Position numbers and translations under genes: made by a program. Below the pieces are notes generated by a model. It was given only the letters and a program-made list of their open reading frames with translations. It ran no database searches and was not told where the DNA came from. Of a stretch of 64,000 bases of DNA, positions 57,892 through 64,000 are shown piece by piece. Each line of letters starts with the position of its first letter. Positions within the stretch are counted from its first letter, which is position 1. Origin of the DNA: Siderastrea radians (lineage: Eukaryota; Cnidaria; Anthozoa; Scleractinia; Rhizangiidae). Location of the stretch: NCBI GenBank assembly GCA_964017195.1, contig OZ024894.1, positions 7,061,537 to 7,125,536 of the forward strand, written 5' to 3'.

Positions 57892-60800
57892 TCATCTTCC
57901 ACGACCTGGAATAAAGACGCACAATTAATCAAACAAGACCATTAACCTCAAGTACAAATATGACAACTCTTCGAAATTTACACATTAAAAAACAACAGAA
58001 AACAAAAACAAACAAACAGCAACATGGTAAAAAACTACTCAGTAGCTGTTTAATAACTAAATGGCTGAGACATTGGGGTTCTCTCAAAAACTCAAAAGTT
58101 ACATTCATCTCGTACAGCAAAATAAACTATAGGACAAAAAAGAACTGTTCATTGGCTTCCATTTAAGATTCTTAGATACTTTATGTGCTTTCATCTTAAA
58201 ATTTGTAATGAATTGATATTGCAGGTCCACATCAGCCTCTGGCTGCCCTCTCTAACCTGCATTAACAAATAAAGTATGTCTATGTCTATGTCTATGTCTC
58301 AAAAGTTAGAATAACCTTGTACAGGACAATAAACATCACAATAGGAAATTACCGCTCAATACCTTTCATTTGAATGGTCACACATTTAGTATGATGCCAT
58401 CAAGCTTGCAACGAATATTCAGTCTTTTCATTGTTTGTTTGTACTCGTCATAATATGGTATGTGACAAAAATCAACTACATTTTCAATATAAATACCTCT
58501 AAAACCTCCACCGCCTCTGAATCCTCCTCCACCTCTACCACCACCACCACCTCTGCCGCCACCACGGAATCCACCCCGTCCACCACCACGACCACCACCG
58601 CGGCCACCACCACGGCCACCACCTCGACCACCTCTGCCTCCTCCTGAAATAACCAGAAAAAAGTGTCATAAAAGATCTGAAAATATTCCTACAAATCTAT
58701 GACACAAAACTCTCTCGGTCATAAGGTACCCCTTCCCCCAACCATAGGTTATGATTTCTGTTTTCCATAGGGGGGGCACAATAAGTCCCCTTCCCCATAC
58801 TGTTTCTGATGTGTCAAGCTATTAAGCTATTAAGAAAAACAGTATTTCCTACTTAATTGTCCCAGAAAATTTTGGATCAATTGACTTGTCAATGCATTTT
58901 TTTGAGAGAGAATCCACTTAAAACCTTGTTGGATTACCAGACCTCCAAAGACTGGGAAGGTTAACTTTTCCTGTTTCTGACTTGTTCCTGAATATTGCAA
59001 TGTTGCTTACCTACTTACATGCATAATCTGGCATGATAGCCTTATGACTATTGACTATATGCAGTAGCCACAAAAATAAAGAAAATATTAAGTAGAAAAA
59101 TAAATCCTCCAGGGCTACCGATAACTATAAATTTTACAAAAAGGATAGTTTAAAGAATAAAGTAGATTAAGTGGTAGAACATACCTCTGCCTCTACCTCC
59201 AACACCCCCTGGGGGTCCAGGGGGTGTTGGAGTCTACCTCCAACACCCCCTGGGATAACTATAAATTTTACAAAAAGGATAGTTTAAAGAATAAAGTGGA
59301 TTAAGTGGTAGCACATACCTCTGCCTCTACCTCCAACACCCCCTGGGGGTCCAGGGGGTGTTGGAGTCTACCTCCAACACCCCCTGGGATAACTATAAAT
59401 TTTACAAAAAGGATAGTTTAAAGAATAAAGTGGATTAAGTGGTAGCACATACCTCTGCCTCTACCTCCAACACCCCCTGGGGGTCCAGGGGGTGTTGGAG
59501 TCTACCTCCAACACCCCCTGGGATAACTATAAATTTTACAAAAAGGATAGTTTAAAGAATAAAGTGGATTAAGTGGTAGCACATACCTCTGCCTCTACCT
59601 CCAACACCCCCTGGGGGTCCTAGAAAGTACAAAAAATGATGAGATTGATGGCAATTATTGTAATTGTGGTGTTCAAAATCAGTCATCCTGTAAATGGTAT
59701 TACAACTGTGCTTTGTTAATAGATGGCTACCAAGGTACGCAGGCATCTATATCCAAGGACTCAAGTAGTTGTCTAATGGGAAATGGTCAAAACTATTGTA
59801 CTCAGACAGGACCCACCACTCTGGAAAAAGACAGGTGGTCTCTTCATGTACCCCCCCCCCCTCCCCACCTTAAAAGATGGTGTCTTGTTTGTATAGCCTC
59901 CTCTATCAGGAGTAGAAACTAAGAAAAAGATTCAAACCTCCTTGTGTCATTTCTCCAGCAATGCAAGCTTCACGCACACCTAATATGAAAGTCTCAACTC
60001 AAATTTTGAGGGCAATAAATTTTGTCCATTTGGCTAATCAGACACGTGGTATCTTGCATAGCCCCCCTACCCCTAAACAAGGTGGGTCCTCATCGAGTAC
60101 ACTTGTGATGACCACTTCCCTATTTTGTCCTGATTTATATGTGTAAGAGAACTGTCTGAGAATGCTGCCTACATTGACACCTACTTCAAAAGTTATTGAC
60201 ACCCCTCACTACATGGCCACTTGTTAAAGAATAAAGATCCTTAAATCTGACATGCAAAATTACCTTTCTGTCCGGGAGGTTTGGGAAGAAATCTGGCCAG
60301 AGGTAACAACTTCATTGGATCAATGAAGAACTAAGAGAGAATGACACAAGAAAAAATTTACTTGCAATGGCTACCTTTCTTTAACTTCGAACTTTCTCAA
60401 CTACCAAAATAATTTGTTTTACCACCCTGGGTTCTTATTTTGCTTTAGACATAAACATCTGAACAATAACCAAGAGTAAAACATACGAGTAGTAACAATT
60501 CAAGTTCAGAGAAGACATTTTCATCCATAGGTTCAATACTGCTATCTTATAAGGGCACAGGGCACTTATACAGTTGAAAGGGGCTTGTTGAAAAGGGGGC
60601 CTGCTTATTTGAAGAAAGGCACTCAAGGGTTTCAATAAAAGCCGGTCACCGGCAGTTTAGTGCCACTTATAAGGCCTCTTATCTCCGTCTGTTACGAGTT
60701 TATTTATGAGAGAGGAAAGGGACCTTTTCGTGGTCACAGCCGCCTATTCCACCTTCAGCAGCTACTCATGAAAAAAGTCACTGAAACCCTGGGCATTACA

Positions 60801-63471
60801 GGGTTTTTCGAACCCCTTCTGAAGAGAAGATGGAAGTTGCATGTTTCCACAATTTCCAGTTGAAACTACACATCAAACAGTCACAAAATCACCTATAACA
60901 GAAAACTAACAAAATGTCATGGGAGCAGGGCTCTTACTCTAAAAGTACCGTACAACAGAACGCTGCTATCTTGAGCCCTGGCTAGCTCGCATGTCCTTAC
61001 ATCTCAAACTGAAGCCCATTAATTACAATTAGTTGAATTGGTCAGTTAATTACTACTGGTTATCCTAAACTCCCATTACCTTGAACAATTTTTGGTTTCC
61101 CTTAAATACTTTTAAACATCATTCTTGGTTTCCCTTATGGTTTTAAGATAGCAGGAGACTACTGTAAACTTAACTGACTTAAAACAGACAAGACTTTTTA
61201 AGATCGCCTGAAACATCAAGCATACACAGTCACAAAAGGAGCTAAGGCTAACTGCCCTTAATGACAGCTCTGCTTAACCGTAAGGAATCTGGAGATTTCT
61301 TAGCACTGGCATGATTATACAATAGGTTTGTAAACAGACTTCATTAAGTATCTTACGTAGCAAATTATAAACATTCATGAAAAGTTATGTTACCTTTTGT
61401 TCTTTTTTAAATGATCCTGCTTTCATGTCCGTGTTTACCTTTACTGAAAAGTACTGTATAAAGTCAAGAGAAATGACTTTCACTGCTGGTTTAAAGCTAA
61501 AACTATTCACGTAGGCAGATACTTGAGTTCAAACAGATGCCACAGCATTGCTGTTAGCCACCTTCTTATGAAAGAATGATCTCATCTATCAGGAAGTATT
61601 GACACATATTAACCCTTTCAATCCCAGTTATGGAGACATTAAGGTTATTCTAACTTCTGAGTCTGTGGATGAAATCCTATGGTGTGACCATTCAAATGAA
61701 ACCTTGTCAGCAGTGCTTTCACGTGGTACTATCTACATTTAAGTATTTTACAAAAAGAAATTTGGGATTCGCATCTTGAATTTTGATTTAAGGTGCTCTT
61801 GGGAGTGAAAGGGTTAAGAGATGCTTTATGCTATCAATCTCATATCCAGAGTCCTCAGGCTTTTTGGTCAAAGGGCAGTTTCCCGGAGAGACTCAGGGGT
61901 ACTGAAATTTTTTACCACAGAAATCCTGCGGTAACTGGTTCACAGTTTGTTGAAGTAAACAACCAGTCAAAAAATCACATTTTTTCCCGCTAAGCCAGAG
62001 TGTCTTTCAGTGTTCACCCGATGACCAAAAAGCCTGAGGACTCTGAGTGTGAGACTGCATGCTATGGGAACGGATGATAAGTTATGACCTGATGGACAAC
62101 AAGACTTCCAAATGATCTTAAATAAACTTATACCTTATTTTCTACTTAAATGACAAAGATATTGAGGTTCCAATGTATTTATAAAGAAACAAGAAATTCT
62201 GAAGAATTTACAGGCAGTGGAAAGTCTCTCACCTCCCCCCCCCCCCCCTTTTAGTAGTTCGTGGTCTCCGGTGACCTGTTATGGACAATGTGCACTTCCG
62301 GTATGTAAGGAATTAAATGTATGTGTATTACCGGTGACAGATTTCTACGGTATTTGTCAGATTAATTTTGGAAACTGATAAAATCAATAGCAACTTGAGA
62401 TCTTTGTTTGTTTGCCTTTCTAATGGGACTGGAAAACTCTGTAACTTTACCTGGAGAAATAAATCGTTCTTAAACCGTGATATTGTGAAGAACGGCCGCT
62501 AGGCATTCACGACAAATGTTTCAGCCTTCAAGCAAGGGCTCCATATGGATCTTAACGACACGAGTGGAGGCACAGGCAGACAATCCGGACTGTTTGAGGC
62601 CGGGTGACCTCACGATACTCTATTTGATCTCATACATTTACTGTAATTTGTAACGGCTGACCTGGGCTTGATTCAAGTGATCGTGAGAAATGCTCCATAA
62701 AATACCGAATATTGCACCTTTTTATCCCAAGTTGGGATCTACTGTGAGTCAGACAACTAAAGTTCACTCACCCTACATCATATCTGTGCTCTTTTTGTGA
62801 CTTAATGGGGTCTTGAGTCCGTTAATTCCTTGCTTGGCGTCGCCACCCCCAACAAAAGTAGAAGAAAGAGACAATGGCCCGCTGAGACCGACAGCCTCAC
62901 GAATTTTGTCCAATTTCTCCCACTTCCACACCACTCTTGCCATCCAGCCTCGGACAAATGAAAGGTAGACAATTTTCAAAGGTCTGTGCCAAAATTCATT
63001 GCAATCGCTTGGTTCTAACGTACTCAAAAGCCGCTGCGAATTTTCAAGTTCGCTGCAAAATCTCTTTTTTCTACTTTTGTTGGGGGCGGAAACAATCCGG
63101 ATTGTCTGCCTGTGATTTTAAAAATGACCCCCTCCCCAAGTAACGCTCCCTTTATATCTGAAATGACCCCCCCAAAACAAACAAGGCTGATTGTTCAGAG
63201 GCCGCGCGGAGACTCGGTGTGACGTGCCTAGGTCGGTGTGACGTGCCTAGGCATGTCCACTGCCCAAAAAATTGTCCAAACACTATATATTACTCCCTTT
63301 CCTTTAATTTTCTCAAGGATACAAAGTCTGTCATGGGACCAAAGATGTCATCAACTTTCCCAATCTGCGACTTGTTCTCTAAGTAGACTGGAGCATTGAA
63401 GTACGGGATCTTCTCATTGGTACACTTGCATACAAGGTCTCCCTCACAGGTGTGAAGAACATGGCCCAGTT
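57892..63471 (-). CDS. GAR1: GAR1, H/ACA ribonucleoprotein complex subunit 1 (5' end outside the window)
   Basis: GAR1 is a core protein of H/ACA snoRNPs, which pseudouridylate rRNA in the nucleolus and also associate with telomerase RNA. Exons on the minus strand: 63471-63323 ([16 protein letters not shown], then [19 protein letters not shown]), about 61453-61395 ([17 protein letters not shown]; limits good to one or two bases), 60330-60264 ([20 protein letters not shown]), 59619-59587 ([10 protein letters not shown]), 58643-58497 (RGG/GGGR repeats) and 57905-57892 (GRGR, stop). This covers the conserved core and the C-terminal glycine-arginine domain. The first exon shown starts inside a codon, so the N-terminal RGG region lies beyond 64000. 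Introns are GT-AG. Confidence 0.9.
58120..58300 (+). mobile_element. LINE 3' end with (TATGTC)n tail
   Basis: CAGCCTCTGGCTGCCCTCTC and GCATTAACAAATAAAGTATG lead into four TATGTC units (58274-58299). A short tandem tail after AATAAAG resembles the 3' end of coral CR1/L2-like elements. It lies in the last GAR1 intron. Confidence 0.5.
59085..59622. repeat. 134-bp tandem array copying a GAR1 mini-exon
   Basis: The 33-bp exon sequence beginning CTCTGCCTCTACCTCC occurs at 59185, 59319, 59453 and 59587, an exact 134-bp period. Each copy keeps the CATAC that forms the GT donor of the minus-strand exon. Only the 59587-59619 copy is preceded (in transcription) by the CTAG acceptor. In the other three this is replaced by an inverted exon fragment, giving the palindrome CCAACACCCCCTGG/CCAGGGGGTGTTGG. 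Confidence 0.9.
61609..61817. mobile_element. MITE with TTAACCCTTTCAATCCC ends
   Basis: TTAACCCTTTCAATCCC at the left is inverted at the right as GGGAGTGAAAGGGTTAA. The internal CTGAGTCTGTGGATGAAATC resembles a fragment at about 45705-45745. TTAA plus CCC ends link it to piggyBac-like elements. Confidence 0.65.
61847..62045. mobile_element. MITE with CAGAGTCCTCAGGC ends
   Basis: CAGAGTCCTCAGGCTTTTTG and its inverse CAAAAAGCCTGAGGACTCTG bound a 199-bp element. The end matches the left end of the large fold-back element at 2213-3590, so this is a shorter member of that family. Confidence 0.75.
62571..63116. mobile_element. Nested inverted repeats upstream of the GAR1 core exons
   Basis: CACAGGCAGACAATCCGGA (about 62571) is inverted at 63097-63116. 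Inside, CCACCCCCAACAAAAGTAGA (about 62842) is inverted near 63070-63090. The outer left end is about 250 bp from the inner one, while the right ends nearly touch, so two elements or a rearranged one are present. No coding frame is convincing. Confidence 0.55.
63209..63252. repeat. Direct repeat of CGGTGTGACGTGCCTAG
   Basis: The unit TCGGTGTGACGTGCCTAGG occurs twice in tandem, close to the GAR1 exon at 63323-63471. Confidence 0.7.
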
Positions 63472-64000
63472 CTAAGAAATGTGGAAATGAAAATGATATA
63501 TGCTTGATTCAGTGCTTATTTTTCTCTTAATTATTGTTATTGCATCTCTTAGTTATTTCATTTCAGCAAAAACAACAACAACAATTTTATTTCAATAAAT
63601 ACAGTACACTAAGTCATTATACTTATCCACAAATAGCAACGCTAATCGAGGCAGGCCAGTCCTTAACATTATTAACCTACATTATTACATTATTACATTT
63701 AATAATATACATGTCATATTACATTATATTCCTTTATCACATTATAGTACTTGTCATATTATTTATTATATACATACTGAGATTTGCCCACTGAAAAGGT
63801 GTGAAATAAATCTTCGTTCACAAGCTGGCCTAAGTAGCTGAAAGCCAATCAAATGTTGCGTATCACTTTTTTCGCGTGTGAAGAAAAGGATACGTCCAAT
63901 CAGGTGCCGTGTATCATGTTTTTTGACGTGTGAGCCGTAACAAGGTGATTCTCATGCTGTCGCTTTCGCTTTTGTTTCGCTTTTCAAGTCTCTCACAAGT

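Noticed and set aside
58435..58647. Plus-strand Thr/Ser-rich frame
   Set aside because: It is the antisense of the GAR1 glycine-arginine exon.
59085..59622. CRISPR array
   Set aside because: The 134-bp units are identical along their full length with no unique spacers, and the DNA is from an animal genome.

Overview
This window is nuclear DNA of an animal, most likely an anthozoan cnidarian such as a reef coral. The genes are split by GT-AG introns, the introns are AT-rich, and the repeats (short fold-back elements, tRNA-derived SINEs, piggyBac-like and hAT-like MITEs) look like those of coral genomes. The assignment rests on general character and recall; no search was run.

Layout. 1-6.4 kb has no gene I can support and is built from repeats. 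6.47-35.3 kb (+) is a complete PDE11-type cyclic nucleotide phosphodiesterase: 22 exons, about 853 residues, tandem GAF domains and an intact catalytic domain. Its introns carry most of the window's transposon remnants, and an alternative last exon is possible near 36.8 kb. 36.8-40.2 kb is repeats. 40.4-44.25 kb (-) is a two-exon gene for an unrecognised 136-residue protein. 45.9-57.1 kb is an array of small coiled-coil genes of unknown function. One block (45.96-49.24 kb) and a second (52.25-55.87 kb) are diverged copies of each other. Each holds a minus-strand gene with two candidate first exons, and a head-to-head plus-strand gene that survives only in the second block. The DNA between them holds a decayed Gypsy-type reverse transcriptase and fold-back elements. 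57.9-63.5 kb (-) is the 3' part of GAR1, the H/ACA snoRNP subunit; its 5' end lies beyond the window. One GAR1 intron holds an exact 134-bp tandem array that copies the end of an RGG-coding mini-exon.

The genes do not form a pathway. PDE11 acts in cAMP/cGMP signalling and GAR1 in rRNA pseudouridylation; the small proteins are unassigned. The points most worth following are the duplicated bidirectional array with its shared first-exon motif, the exon-copying array in GAR1, and several small transposon families with clear target-site duplications.
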